A stretch of DNA of 64,000 bases from the NCBI RefSeq assembly GCF_900547735.1, contig NZ_URHZ01000015.1, positions 19,188-83,187 of the forward strand, read 5' to 3'. Both the position numbers and the translations under genes were made by a program. The notes below the pieces were generated by a model. It saw only the letters and a list, made by a program, of their open reading frames with translations. It was not told where the DNA came from and did not search any database. This DNA comes from an uncultured Clostridium sp. (GTDB lineage: Bacteria; Bacillota; Clostridia; Lachnospirales; Lachnospiraceae). Positions 34,513-43,837 of this stretch are shown here, one piece after another. How positions within the stretch are numbered: the stretch's first letter is position 1; every line of letters starts with the position of its first letter.

Positions 34513-36036
34513 GTGATATTTCCGAAGGGAGGTGTAGGAGCAGAAAGCACCATTTTATTTGGAAAATATCAGATATGTCGGGTGATTGGCGGAGGAAGAA
34601 GCGGTACCGTTTTTCTGGCGGAGCATCTTGGACTTGGAGAATTCCGGGCCATCAAGAGAGTGCCGAAGGGAGACGGAGGTTTTTTCAGGGAGACAGCCGT
34701 ACTGAAGGAGCTGAAGCATCCGGGAATCCCGATTATATATGACTTAGAAGAGGATTCAAATTATTACTATCTCATCGAAGAATATCTTGAAGGTGAGTCC
34801 TTATATGCCCTTGTGAACCGACAGGGCAGTCTGACAGGGACAAAGATCGTTTCATACGGAATGGAGCTTTGTCAAATCATGGAGTATCTGCATTCGTTTA
34901 AACCCAATCCAATTTTGTATTTAGATCTACAGCCCCATAATATTTTAATCTGCAAAGGAACACTGAAGCTGATCGATTTTGATCAGGCCGTTTCAGCTGC
35001 CCAGGCCACGATGCCCGAAAGACGTTACGGGACGCCCGGTTTTGCCGCTCCGGAACAATATATGGACGGGCCGGTGGATGTGAGGACCGATATCTATGCC
35101 ATTGGCGCCCTCCTTTTCTATATGTGGAAGGGGAGACTGCCGGACGTTTACGCAGGCGCTGTATCCAGGGACATACCGTCTGAGGATAAAGGCGGGAAAG
35201 CGGGAGGCAAAGCGGCGGTAACAGGATGGGAAGAGAGGCTGGAGGCCATAACAGGGCGGTGTATGAACCGGGACAGAGAAGAGCGTTACGGGGATGTCGG
35301 CCAGGTGCTCACGGATCTTATGGAATTAAAACAGGGTGTTTTCAAAGAAAAGCAAATATCACTTCTCAAAATTGCTGTAGCATGCAGCAGTCACGGCATG
35401 GGAGCAACCCATGTATCTTTAAGCGTATCGTCGTATCTGACAAAGAAAGGAATCTCAAATCTGTACCAGGAGAATAATGACTCCGGGGCCGTGTCGTCGA
35501 TGGCGGGGTATCTGGAGCAAAGCCCGGACCAGTATGGAATTTTTCATATGGGAAACTGGGAGCTGAAACCGAGGTATGGAAGCCGCGTCAGGCTGGAACA
35601 GCCGGAATACGACGCCGTAGTCGGGGACTTTGGAACTGAACTCCAGTCGGTTTCCGAGGAGGAGTGTGATCTTCTCATTCTCGTATGCGGCGGAAAGTGG
35701 TGGGAACTTGGGAAGTCCATAACGGCGATCCGTTATCTGGCGCAGAACTCAAATCTGCGTGTCATTTTTAATCATATTTCTTCCGGAACGGACATCGTAC
35801 TGCCGGAAGATATCGCAAGACTCACATTTTACAGAATGCCCAGCTTTACGGCACCCGAGGATACAAACTTCGGCCGTTTCTTTGAAGCGGTGGCCGGCGG
35901 CACAAAAGGCGGGCAAAGAATAAGAAAACTGGCGGAAGAACGCACAGGAAAGAGAGAGAGGAAAAGTGCGGTACGGAAAAGAATAACAGGATTTTTCCAC
36001 ATCCCCGCAGAGGCGGACGGAATAAAAGACAGATAG
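34513..36036 (+). CDS. Serine/threonine protein kinase-like protein with C-terminal P-loop-like domain
   Basis: The N-terminal 270 residues form a kinase domain: glycine loop IGGGRSGTVFLAEH, FRAIKRVPK with the ATP lysine, a catalytic loop LYLDLQPHNILI and APEQY after YGTPGF. The catalytic loop has Gln in place of the usual Lys (DLQPHN) and the DFG motif reads DFD, so activity is uncertain. From about residue 290 a second domain (IAVACSSHGMGATHVSLSVS) looks like a MinD/CpaE ATPase with a degenerate Walker A. The start codon is unclear: the GTG at 34513 is the only common start, while GGGAGG lies after it. A P-loop gene follows in a different frame. Confidence 0.75.
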   Translation: MIFPKGGVGAESTILFGKYQICRVIGGGRSGTVFLAEHLGLGEFRAIKRVPKGDGGFFRETAVLKELKHPGIPIIYDLEEDSNYYYLIEEYLEGESLYALVNRQGSLTGTKIVSYGMELCQIMEYLHSFKPNPILYLDLQPHNILICKGTLKLIDFDQAVSAAQATMPERRYGTPGFAAPEQYMDGPVDVRTDIYAIGALLFYMWKGRLPDVYAGAVSRDIPSEDKGGKAGGKAAVTGWEERLEAITGRCMNRDREERYGDVGQVLTDLMELKQGVFKEKQISLLKIAVACSSHGMGATHVSLSVSSYLTKKGISNLYQENNDSGAVSSMAGYLEQSPDQYGIFHMGNWELKPRYGSRVRLEQPEYDAVVGDFGTELQSVSEEECDLLILVCGGKWWELGKSITAIRYLAQNSNLRVIFNHISSGTDIVLPEDIARLTFYRMPSFTAPEDTNFGRFFEAVAGGTKGGQRIRKLAEERTGKRERKSAVRKRITGFFHIPAEADGIKDR

Positions 36037-36062
36037 AGACAGAGCGCCGCAGGACGGAGCTC

Positions 36063-36638
36063 ATTGGGGTTGCCGGAAGCGGCCGCTGCGTTGGGGTGAC
36101 CCATTTTTCCATTCTTCTCGCTAATTATCTGACAGGAATCTCAGCCGGGAAAGCGGCGGTTTTAGAGTGGAACGACAGCGGAGATCTGGGGAAAATACAG
36201 AAAATTTATTCGACAAGAACTGTCACAAACAGACAGAATCAGACGTTTATTACCTATGGAGTCTCTTATTATAATAAAGCCGGCAGAAAAGAACTGCTGG
36301 AATGTCAACGGCAGGGGTTCAACACGGTGATTCTGGATTTTGGAGTATATGGTGACGGAATCGAAGAAGATTTTTCGAGATGTGACCGAAAGTTTCTGCT
36401 CGGGGCTTTCAGCGAATGGAAGCTGGAGGCATTTACGGAGCAGATTTCCCGGACAAGACGTGACTGTGGCTGGGAATATTTTTCGGCTTTTGGAAATGAA
36501 GAGACTGCAGATATGATCATGCGGTGTCTGAAAGTCCGCGTCAACCGTATTCCCTGGCAGCCGGATGCGTTTACCATTACCGGAGAAGTCATGGCTTTCT
36601 TTGGGAGATTCCTGAAATACCAGTGGGATGGGAACTGA
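36063..36638 (+). CDS. MinD/CpaE-like P-loop protein, start codon not canonical
   Basis: The reading frame contains a variant Walker A (GVAGSGRCVGVTHFSILLAN) at its beginning, then VILDFGVYG as a Walker B-like strand; about 190 residues in all. The frame is open from 35886, but no ATG, GTG or TTG precedes the P-loop. The first common start, GTG at 36096, lies inside it and would destroy it. An ATT at 36063 after AGGACGGAG is the best-placed alternative and gives the coordinates used here. A frameshift from the kinase gene (which ends at 36036 one frame away) or a sequence error are other explanations. It probably works with the kinase-like protein. Confidence 0.6.
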   Translation: MGVAGSGRCVGVTHFSILLANYLTGISAGKAAVLEWNDSGDLGKIQKIYSTRTVTNRQNQTFITYGVSYYNKAGRKELLECQRQGFNTVILDFGVYGDGIEEDFSRCDRKFLLGAFSEWKLEAFTEQISRTRRDCGWEYFSAFGNEETADMIMRCLKVRVNRIPWQPDAFTITGEVMAFFGRFLKYQWDGN

Positions 36639-36746
36639 TATATCACAATATACTTTCCTGAGGTCTCTGACAGGATGAAGTGTAAGGCCTGCAAAGCGCG
36701 CCTTATACCGCCCAGGATCCCGTCCCCGGAGATTCGAGGGGTAGCG

Positions 36747-37001
36747 ATGAACGAAAGAGAAAAAAGGCAGCTTGAGAAAGAAAGGCGGGAAAAAGAACAG
36801 CAGCGTATATTTGTGGAAGGTTTAAAGAAGTACAGGGAGAGGGGAATCCCGATCCTGATAGACGGCAAAGAGTGTCCGCCCGAAGAGTACGATAAAATAT
36901 TTGAACTGAAAGAAGACGGCTCTTTTTATATGGGAGACTATATTGGAGCCGATACCGGACGGCTGATGGAAATTCGCTTTGACAGGGTTTATTATAAATA
37001 A
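36747..37001 (+). CDS. Small charged protein of unknown function
   Basis: The 84-residue protein begins with a very charged helix (NEREKRQLEKERREKEQQRI) followed by a compact part with ILIDGKECPPEEYDKIFELK and FYMGDYIGADTGRLMEIRFD. There is no signal peptide. The ATG at 36747 is chosen because GAGGGG lies 6 bp before it; the longer in-frame ATG at 36675 has no site. I do not recognise a family. It sits between the P-loop gene and the GH18 gene, all on the same strand. Confidence 0.6.
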   Translation: MNEREKRQLEKERREKEQQRIFVEGLKKYRERGIPILIDGKECPPEEYDKIFELKEDGSFYMGDYIGADTGRLMEIRFDRVYYK

Positions 37002-37143
37002 AACAGGAGGAAGACGGAAGAAACTGAATTGCCCGATCATAAAGAAACGTAAGAAAAAATTCAACAATCCCCGGAAAAGGTGTGATATACTAACTGTATT
37101 AATGATAGTAATATAAAGACATGATGGGATACCGGAGGAAGAG

Positions 37144-38808
37144 ATGAAGAGAAGAAGATCGCCGCTTAAAGCCCTGTTTCTGGTGCTTTTGTTCCTGGTG
37201 GTATGTGCAGCCGGAGTTTATGGCTATAAACGATATATGCCTACCAATGAGAGGGCCGATTTAAGCCGGTTGTATAATGGGAAGGAAGATGAAGTTTCTG
37301 TTTTCCTGAACTACGGGAAGCAGGACATCAGGGGGATTTACGAGGACGGACAGACTTATCTGCCCATAGACTGGGTAAATGCCAATTTGAACGAGCGCTT
37401 TTACTGGGATGCCAGGGAGAAGCTGCTGGTCTATGCCCTTCCGGAAGAGGTGGTCACAGCGAACGCGGAGACAGACGGTACGGGAGGAAAGAAGATCCTG
37501 TTGGAGAAGAACGGCAATGTCTACCTGGCGCTGGGACTTATCCTGAACTATACGGACATCCGGGTGAATGTCTATGACAGCGGAGATCAGAAACGCATTT
37601 ATGTTGAGAATACCTGGTCGCCTGTTCCGATTGCCACCGTCAGACGGAATGGAAAGCTCCGGATTAAGGGCGGGGTAAAGAGCCCAATCATCACGGAGGT
37701 TGTAAAGGACGAGAGTGTTGTGGTTCTGGAAACCATGGATAAGTGGGCTAAAGTCATGACGCAGGACGGCCATATCGGATATATGGAGAACAGAAAACTC
37801 GAGAATCTTCATGAAGAGACTCCGGTCAGCACATTTGTGGCGCCGGAATACACGAATATATCACTGGACGAGAAAATCAGCATGGTCTGGCATCAGGTGA
37901 CAATCGATGCCGCCAATAATGCAATGGAAGAACTGATTGCTTCCACTAAGGGCGTGAACGTAATCGCCCCGACCTGGTTTACACTGAGCGACAATGAAGG
38001 GAATTATGAATCCCTGGCCAGCAAAAGCTATGTGGAAAAGGCTCATGCGATGGGACTTCAGGTCTGGGCTGTAGTGGACAATTTCAGCCGTGAAATAAGC
38101 AAAAATGTACAGTCCGAGGAGCTGCTGTCTAAAACTTCCGTCAGGAAGAAGCTGATCAGCAGTCTGATGGACGAAGCCGACACCTATGGTTTTGACGGAA
38201 TCAACCTGGATTTTGAAAGTCTGAAAGAGGCGGCCGGAGTCCACTATATTCAGTTTATCAGGGAGCTGTCCGTATCCTGCAGGAAGAAAGGGCTGGTTTT
38301 GTCCGTGGACAATTACGTACCGGCTCCGTATAACCGTTTTTACAACCGCAGAGAGCAGGGAGTCATGGCCGACTATGTGATTATTATGGGCTACGACGAG
38401 CATTATGCGGGCGGAGACGCCGGTTCCGTCGCTTCCCTCGGCTATGTTGAGTCTGGAATCAAAAATACTCTGGATCTGGTGCCGAAGGAGAAGGTAATCA
38501 ACGGAGTTCCGTTCTATACACGTCTCTGGACGGAGAAGGACGGGAAACTTTCATCAAAGGCGATGGGAATGGGTTCTGCAAAGAAGTGGGCCGAGGACAA
38601 CGAAATGAAGCTCACCTGGGACGATACGGTGGGACAGCATTACGGCGAAGTAAAGACAGAGGATGGAATGAATTACCTCTGGATGGAGGATGCCAAATCA
38701 CTGGGACTTAAGATGGATCTGGTGAAGAAGTATGATCTGGCCGGTGTTTCAGGATGGAAACTGGGACTGGAAACACAGGATGTCTGGGACGTGATGAAGT
38801 GGGAATAA
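37144..38808 (+). CDS. Glycoside hydrolase family 18 protein with SH3-like domain, membrane anchored
   Basis: The 554-residue protein has an N-terminal membrane anchor (LKALFLVLLFLVVCAAGVYG) and a region like copper-amine-oxidase N domains (about 40-160). An SH3b-like domain follows (about 165-225, IATVRRNGKLRIKGGVKSPI), then a GH18 barrel. The barrel has the catalytic motif FDGINLDFE with the acid Glu358, and later YDEHYAGGDAGSVASL. Relatives include the spore-cortex and germination proteins of the YaaH/YdhD type. It acts outside the cell on peptidoglycan or chitin-like glycans. It has GGAGGAAGAG ahead of the start and its own terminator. Confidence 0.9.
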   Translation: MKRRRSPLKALFLVLLFLVVCAAGVYGYKRYMPTNERADLSRLYNGKEDEVSVFLNYGKQDIRGIYEDGQTYLPIDWVNANLNERFYWDAREKLLVYALPEEVVTANAETDGTGGKKILLEKNGNVYLALGLILNYTDIRVNVYDSGDQKRIYVENTWSPVPIATVRRNGKLRIKGGVKSPIITEVVKDESVVVLETMDKWAKVMTQDGHIGYMENRKLENLHEETPVSTFVAPEYTNISLDEKISMVWHQVTIDAANNAMEELIASTKGVNVIAPTWFTLSDNEGNYESLASKSYVEKAHAMGLQVWAVVDNFSREISKNVQSEELLSKTSVRKKLISSLMDEADTYGFDGINLDFESLKEAAGVHYIQFIRELSVSCRKKGLVLSVDNYVPAPYNRFYNRREQGVMADYVIIMGYDEHYAGGDAGSVASLGYVESGIKNTLDLVPKEKVINGVPFYTRLWTEKDGKLSSKAMGMGSAKKWAEDNEMKLTWDDTVGQHYGEVKTEDGMNYLWMEDAKSLGLKMDLVKKYDLAGVSGWKLGLETQDVWDVMKWE

Positions 38809-38929
38809 GTTATGGTCCACATACGGACCGTAACGGGAACATGCCCTTCGGAACGAAAGCAGAGAGTGTCCGGAACTGCCCGGACTGCGTGGATATAAAA
38901 GAATAAAAACGATATTTTCAGAAGAACAT

Positions 38930-38966
38930 GAGCCCTGCCGCACAGTAGTTTACGGCAGGGCTTTTT
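38930..38966 (+). terminator. Terminator after the GH18 gene
   Basis: AGCCCTGCCG and CGGCAGGGCT form a 10-bp stem followed by TTTTT. Confidence 0.9.
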
Positions 38967-39068
38967 GTATAGGAATTGAAAAAAGACCGGCAATATTATA
39001 TACTATCATCAAGAGATGCTTCTGTCGGGGGAGAGGCGTCGGACCGGTGTGCGTGAATAAAGGCGGGA

Positions 39069-40475
39069 ATGGGTATGGAAAAAAAAGTAGGAATTCAGTA
39101 TAATTCGAAGTTATTTATCCAGGGCTGCGTCCTGGCTCTTCTGGGTGTGGTGGGACCTGCTCTCATCATGGAGGAGCAGCTTGGCATATACCAATCGCTC
39201 CGCTTTGGAATGATGAATGACAGGGCCAGCTACCTGATAATTGCGGCGTTAAAACTTGTTATGATGAATGTAATCCGCGCGGTTCCCCACTATCTGGGGG
39301 CATTCCTGATCAATGAATCGGTGCATGTGTATCTGTACGGGAAAAAGCGATTTGCATTCAATGTGGTCTTTACACTGTCTCTGATCGTGCTGATTTACGA
39401 CGTAATCTACAGAATATACGGAATCCGGTATGACCTTGGCATACCGGCTCTTATTCTGATCGGTTTTGTTCTTTTGCTGTCCTATATGAATCTGTTTTCC
39501 GTCAGTATGCTCAATAAGCTGCTGATTGTAGCCTCCCTGCTGATGAGCATCCAGTGGCTGGATGTAATACCGCATTTATCCGATTATGGGTTCGGCCGCG
39601 GCGAAATTTCCATGGATGTGAAGATCGCAGCCGGAATTATGGAGGAGAAGAATCTGCTCACCGTATTCGCAATGAGCATGTTTCTCTCTTTTCTGTATAC
39701 GTCGCTGATCCAGGTGCAGCTTCTCTACAAGGAACACAAACTGAAGATTTCCAATGAGAAGACGAGACAGGTGGAAAAAGAGCTGTACCATACCCAGATA
39801 GAGGCACTGAAGATGAGAAATTCAAGCGAGGTTCAGAGCCTTGTCCACGATTTAAAAACACCTCTCACGATTGTCCAGGGGCTGGTCAGCCTGGCGGAGA
39901 TGATGGAGAAGGACGGACTGATACAGGAGTATTTCGAGAAGATTTCCGCCTCCCTGACTTCGATGAGCATGATGATTTCGGAAATCCTGTACGAAAACAG
40001 GCACTCACCAATGAAGGTAGAGGAACTGATGAAGATGGTTTTAGCCCAGGTATCCATTCAGGTGCCGAGGGAAATGCTGGAGTATGAGATAGGCTGTCCG
40101 GAAACCGTGATAACGGGGAATAAAATCCGCCTGTCCAGAGCGGTAATCAATCTGATTACCAATGCTTACAATGCGGTGAACAAGGAAACGGGAAAGATCC
40201 GCCTCACCGTGGAGGAACAGGAGGAGTTTGTCTGCATCACAGTGGCCGATAACGGGACAGGCATTGAGCCGTGGAAGATGGATCATATCTGGGAACTCGG
40301 ATATTCGGAAAAACAGTCCACCGGACTGGGACTTCCCTTTGTCAGACAGGTGATAGAGAACCATAAGGGCGAAGTGCGGGTTGAAAGTGAAAAGGGACGC
40401 TACACGAAAGTGGTAATTTGTTTACGGAAGGGGGAGCAGCCAAATGGAGAGTATGAAAACAATTCTGGCAATTGA
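39069..40475 (+). CDS. Sensor histidine kinase with multi-helix membrane sensor
   Basis: The 468-residue kinase has about seven N-terminal membrane helices (residues 15-220) and no large outside loop. A cytosolic core follows with the H box VHDLKTPLTIVQGL (His260), N box AVINLITNAYNAVNKE, G1 VADNGTGI and GLGLPFVRQVIENHKG. The many-helix sensor suggests detection in or at the membrane. Its start has AAAGG 5 bp upstream; an ATG two codons later is possible. It overlaps the response regulator by 32 bp. Confidence 0.9.
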   Translation: MGMEKKVGIQYNSKLFIQGCVLALLGVVGPALIMEEQLGIYQSLRFGMMNDRASYLIIAALKLVMMNVIRAVPHYLGAFLINESVHVYLYGKKRFAFNVVFTLSLIVLIYDVIYRIYGIRYDLGIPALILIGFVLLLSYMNLFSVSMLNKLLIVASLLMSIQWLDVIPHLSDYGFGRGEISMDVKIAAGIMEEKNLLTVFAMSMFLSFLYTSLIQVQLLYKEHKLKISNEKTRQVEKELYHTQIEALKMRNSSEVQSLVHDLKTPLTIVQGLVSLAEMMEKDGLIQEYFEKISASLTSMSMMISEILYENRHSPMKVEELMKMVLAQVSIQVPREMLEYEIGCPETVITGNKIRLSRAVINLITNAYNAVNKETGKIRLTVEEQEEFVCITVADNGTGIEPWKMDHIWELGYSEKQSTGLGLPFVRQVIENHKGEVRVESEKGRYTKVVICLRKGEQPNGEYENNSGN

Positions 40476-41055
40476 CGATAACAGGGACATCCTCTATACT
40501 CTGGAGCAGATTTTTAATTTTCAGGGATGGAGGCCTCTGCTGGCCGCCGGATATGAGGAGGCGGAGAAATACATAAAGAAAGAAAAAATAGACCTGATCC
40601 TGGTAGATTACCACATGCCGGGGGTAGATGGGATATCCGCAGTGAAGGAAATCCGGAAAAAACTGCCCAAGGTTCCGATTATCGTTCTGACAATCGAGGA
40701 GGAAGAGCATATCGTGTCCAGGTTTATGAATGCCGGGGCAAATGACTATTCCCTGAAGCCGATTAAGGCGGTGGATCTGATTTCCAGAATCAAGGTTCAT
40801 CTCCAGTATCACGAGAAAAGCCAGTATTATGAGAGTTACGACAAGGGGATCAGCAAGGTGACGCTTCAGAAAATTGAGGATCAGATGAAGGGGATCACGG
40901 AGTTCCTGGATATCGATATGCTGGAGGATATTACGCAGATTAAGAAGAAGACCCTGTACCGCTATTTGCAGTATCTTGTAAAAGAAGGCAGGGTGGAACA
41001 GCAGTATTCCTATGGCGACATGGGCCGTCCGAGGACGCTGTACCGATGGATTTAA
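40444..41055 (+). CDS. Response regulator with C-terminal winged helix
   Basis: The 203-residue protein has a receiver domain (ILAIDDNRDILYTLEQIF; acceptor in LILVDYHMPGVDGISAV; NAGANDYSLKPIKAVDLISR). Its C-terminal part has a helix-turn-helix of the CitB/DcuR kind: DITQIKKKTLYRYLQYLVKE, then GRVEQQYSYGDMGRPRTLYR. The start follows GGGGGAG and overlaps the kinase gene by 32 bp. The winged helix ending in GRPRTLYRW is similar in style to the regulators of carboxylate uptake. Its targets are not evident here. Confidence 0.9.
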   Translation: MESMKTILAIDDNRDILYTLEQIFNFQGWRPLLAAGYEEAEKYIKKEKIDLILVDYHMPGVDGISAVKEIRKKLPKVPIIVLTIEEEEHIVSRFMNAGANDYSLKPIKAVDLISRIKVHLQYHEKSQYYESYDKGISKVTLQKIEDQMKGITEFLDIDMLEDITQIKKKTLYRYLQYLVKEGRVEQQYSYGDMGRPRTLYRWI

Positions 41056-41059
41056 CGGG

Positions 41060-41096
41060 AAATCCCTCCGTAGCGGAAGCTACAGGGGGATTTTTC
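41060..41096 (+). terminator. Terminator after the response regulator
   Basis: AAATCCCTCCGTAGC pairs with GCTACAGGGGGATTT around GGAA, followed by TTTCTG on the plus strand. It overlaps the 3' end of the convergent pgsW gene. Confidence 0.8.
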
Positions 41097-42147
41097 TGTG
41101 GGGGTAATGTTTGGCCGCCCAGACAAGCAGAAACAGGCCGACGGCCACGAGAGCGGCGGCCAGGGGCAGGTTATACTGCCATGTTTCATAAACGCCGCCT
41201 TCCCCTGCGGCCGGAACCGGCGAGGGATCAAAGGGAAGACCATAGGATGGCAGCAGGCCCTTCATGTTCAGGAGATGGATGACCGGAATTTCTTTATTCA
41301 GGAAGAGAGGAATCAGGCCGTGGCCCTTTACCTCAGCCCTGCCGGGCCTTATGATGCCGTTTGCCGCAGAAACCATCTCGGTTCCGCCTCCGAAGGACAT
41401 GAGATTGCCCCCGGCGTTGATAAAGCAGGCAGGTTCACCCCCGTCCTCATAGATGGACAGCCGGGCGTTTATATTTTCCTCCAGATCTTCGTAATACAGG
41501 AACCGGTAACCATAGCCGGACAGCCGGGCCGTAATGGAATCCTTTACATCCTGCGGCATCTCCCTGCCGATGTCGTCCTGCCCTCCCAGGGAAAAACAGG
41601 AGGAGTGATTTGACAGGTACTGATGCTCCAGCAGAAAATGTTCCATGTCCAGATAAGTAAAATCGGGCAGGTTCGCCCCGTAGGTGGACGCGCCCACCGA
41701 ATTCATGACGGAGCCTTTGAGGTCCATGGCGTCCAGCGCACAGAGAACGGCGATGTTTAAGCAGGGAAAGGACGAGGACAGGTTTACCGCAACGGTATCG
41801 CCCTGTTTTACGCCGCACTGCGTCAGCATATCCACCACCATGGCGGCGGTATTGGGATTTGTCGTCGAGCGCTTGGATTCCAGGCTGCCGAGGGTGGTCG
41901 TGATTTCCGTGTAGGATTCCCCGATCATACCGGTGGCGTTCGGGTCGTCGATGGGAGAAATTTTATATCCGCGGTTCTGCTTTTCTTCTTTCAGGGCGGA
42001 CAGAGCACGTTCCATCCGGGTTGAAGCGTCCAGCATCACAGCCGCATTTTCTTTTTTGGTCAGTGTTTTCGTCTGTTCCAGGAGCAGAAGGGAGCAGAGA
42101 AGAAAGAAGAAAACGATCAGGAAACGCCAGTATTGTTTCAGTTTCAT
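41080..42147 (-). CDS. pgsW: Poly-gamma-glutamate system protein PgsW
   Basis: The 355-residue protein has an N-terminal membrane anchor (FLIVFFFLLCSLLLLEQ) and a C-terminal helix (LPLAAALVAVGLFLLVWAA), with a large outside domain between them. Segments IGESYTEITTTLGSLESKRS, STTNPNTAAMVVDMLTQCGV and SVGASTYGANLPDFTYLDME fit the protein known from Pgs loci as the gamma-PGA system protein. Its function is not established. It is the third gene of the pgsBCW operon, 36 bp after pgsC. No pgsA/capA is seen nearby. Confidence 0.85.
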   Translation of the reverse strand: MKLKQYWRFLIVFFFLLCSLLLLEQTKTLTKKENAAVMLDASTRMERALSALKEEKQNRGYKISPIDDPNATGMIGESYTEITTTLGSLESKRSTTNPNTAAMVVDMLTQCGVKQGDTVAVNLSSSFPCLNIAVLCALDAMDLKGSVMNSVGASTYGANLPDFTYLDMEHFLLEHQYLSNHSSCFSLGGQDDIGREMPQDVKDSITARLSGYGYRFLYYEDLEENINARLSIYEDGGEPACFINAGGNLMSFGGGTEMVSAANGIIRPGRAEVKGHGLIPLFLNKEIPVIHLLNMKGLLPSYGLPFDPSPVPAAGEGGVYETWQYNLPLAAALVAVGLFLLVWAAKHYPHRKIPL

Positions 42148-42183
42148 TAAACTACCTCACATGTTTGGGACGCCCGTAAAGGG

Positions 42184-42591
42184 CTATCTCACGATTATGT
42201 AGATCAGGCGCGTCAGCAGCGTCACGATGCCAAGGCCCGTCAGCGTCTTCGGAACACCCTGCTTCTCCATGTCACGGCCCAGGATTCCGGGAATGAGGCT
42301 GCCGATTGAAAAGGCGGCTCCGGCGCCCAGGAAACCAAACAGAAATTTGAGCAGAACTCCGGTCATAACATAGACGGCATAGCGCCTCCGGCCGTACAGA
42401 ATCATATATTTGGACATGAAGTGGACGATGACCATGCACAGAAGGGAGAGGATTACCGTTCCGAGCAGCCGTTTCCAGTCATAGGCATACATGGCAAAAT
42501 AGGCGGGAACAATGATTCCGCCGGGAGACAGGTCGGTCAGTTCCGTGAACAGCAGACTTAAAAAGATTCCCAAAAGAAGGATATCATTCAT
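42184..42591 (-). CDS. pgsC: Poly-gamma-glutamate biosynthesis protein PgsC/CapC
   Basis: The 135-residue protein is almost entirely membrane helices and has the PgsC pattern: LLGIFLSLLFTELTDLSPGG, then IIVPAYFAMYAYDWKRLLGT, and an RRRYAVYVMTGVLLKFL segment. PgsC is the membrane partner of the PgsB ligase in gamma-PGA synthesis and export. Its length is slightly shorter than the usual 149. It overlaps pgsB by 8 bp (ATGAATGA). Confidence 0.9.
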   Translation of the reverse strand: MNDILLLGIFLSLLFTELTDLSPGGIIVPAYFAMYAYDWKRLLGTVILSLLCMVIVHFMSKYMILYGRRRYAVYVMTGVLLKFLFGFLGAGAAFSIGSLIPGILGRDMEKQGVPKTLTGLGIVTLLTRLIYIIVR

Positions 42592-43789
42592 TGCGGCTAC
42601 CTCGCTCTTCTAAAGATTGTTCTTCCAGTGATTTTATCATCTCGTACCCGGGCCCTTTAATATTGCCGATTCCGATGAGCAGGGACCCGGCCGGTAAATT
42701 AAGGCAGTCTTTGTAATTGGGAGTCACCCTGAGATCGGTCAGCCCGGCTTTGGAGAAAAGGCGCTTTGGAAGAAATGCTCCTTTTCCGGTCAGGAATACC
42801 GGCGAATTTTTATAGTGCGGAAAAAAATACCGGGCAAACAGGAGGGCGCGGTCGGGTCTGTCTTCTCTGTGGTTATAGAGAAAATAGATACCGGAATACC
42901 CGTTTCCCGCGTCCTCCACATTATTTCTGGTGGATTGTGGATCATTGGCGGAAAAAAGGTTGAGAAAGTGGAAAACTTCCCCGCTCCTGTTGGTTATCGG
43001 GTAAATCCGCTTCGTCCCGAAGTCTTCTTTCACATTGGATAGGCTCTTTGCAAATTCCTCTTCCGTAACCCCGAGAGAGGCGGAAACCTCCCTGGCAATC
43101 GAGATATTCTCCTCCGCCACGCAACCGGAAGGACAAAAGACAAGCCGGCAGTCACGCTCTCTGCACTTCTTCTCAAACATGGCGGCGGCATTCCGATCAG
43201 CCGTATAAAGCGTCCCATGTTCAGGAATCGTCGAGGACAGGGAAGCAGCTATTTCTTCCAGAGAGTCCCCCATTTCAAAAATATGGTCATAACGGACATT
43301 GGTAATCACCGTAATATTACTTCTCACGATCTGTTCCTGTGCAATCTTCTGAAGCTCCGGATTAACGGCCATACATTCCAGGACAAGAACCTCCGCCCCT
43401 TCCCTGCGGGCCAGGCGGATAATACGGAGCTGTTCATGAATATTGGCAGGCCCCAGCCGCCTGACGGGAGTCTCCCGTCCATCCGCATGAATCATCATCG
43501 CATCGGTGCCGGTCGTCTTCGTAAAAACCTTATACCGGCTCCTCAATGCAGCGTCAATATACCGGCAGGTAGAAGTTTTCCCCCGAATCCCATTCACATG
43601 AATCACAGCCTTAAAAGAAGCCAGACAAGCGCGGTTAATCCTGTTTTCAATCACAAAATACAAAATCATAACCGTAAAAAATCCAACAAAAACCCCCATC
43701 ATCACACCCCCTGCCATATTACATCGGGGATTTTCACGAAAAACAGGTGAAAACACCTCGCGGAATACATCCCGAGTGAACCGTAACAT
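42584..43789 (-). CDS. pgsB: Poly-gamma-glutamate synthase PgsB/CapB
   Basis: PgsB is the ATP-dependent amide ligase (Mur-ligase-like) that polymerises glutamate through gamma linkages. The protein has an N-terminal membrane helix (about residues 26-45), VNGIRGKTSTCRYIDAALRS as P-loop, FTKTTGTDAMMI, ECMAVNPELQKIAQEQIV, TNVRYDHIFEMGDSLEEIA and a C-terminal GIGNIKG. Length 401 is close to the usual 393. The start at 43789 has GGAATAGGGG just ahead; longer in-frame starts, up to 43984, have no site and lie upstream of a possible promoter. Confidence 0.92.
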   Translation of the reverse strand: MLRFTRDVFREVFSPVFRENPRCNMAGGVMMGVFVGFFTVMILYFVIENRINRACLASFKAVIHVNGIRGKTSTCRYIDAALRSRYKVFTKTTGTDAMMIHADGRETPVRRLGPANIHEQLRIIRLARREGAEVLVLECMAVNPELQKIAQEQIVRSNITVITNVRYDHIFEMGDSLEEIAASLSSTIPEHGTLYTADRNAAAMFEKKCRERDCRLVFCPSGCVAEENISIAREVSASLGVTEEEFAKSLSNVKEDFGTKRIYPITNRSGEVFHFLNLFSANDPQSTRNNVEDAGNGYSGIYFLYNHREDRPDRALLFARYFFPHYKNSPVFLTGKGAFLPKRLFSKAGLTDLRVTPNYKDCLNLPAGSLLIGIGNIKGPGYEMIKSLEEQSLEERGSRNE

Positions 43790-43808
43790 TACATCCCCTA
43801 TTCCTTCC

Positions 43809-43837
43809 ATCATATCAGCAAAATCCCCAAAAATCAA
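43809..43837 (-). promoter_or_regulatory. Possible promoter of the pgsBCW operon
   Basis: On the minus strand TTGATT (43837-43832) and TATGAT (43814-43809) are 17 bp apart, just before the ribosome binding site, leaving a leader of about 13 bases. Confidence 0.45.
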
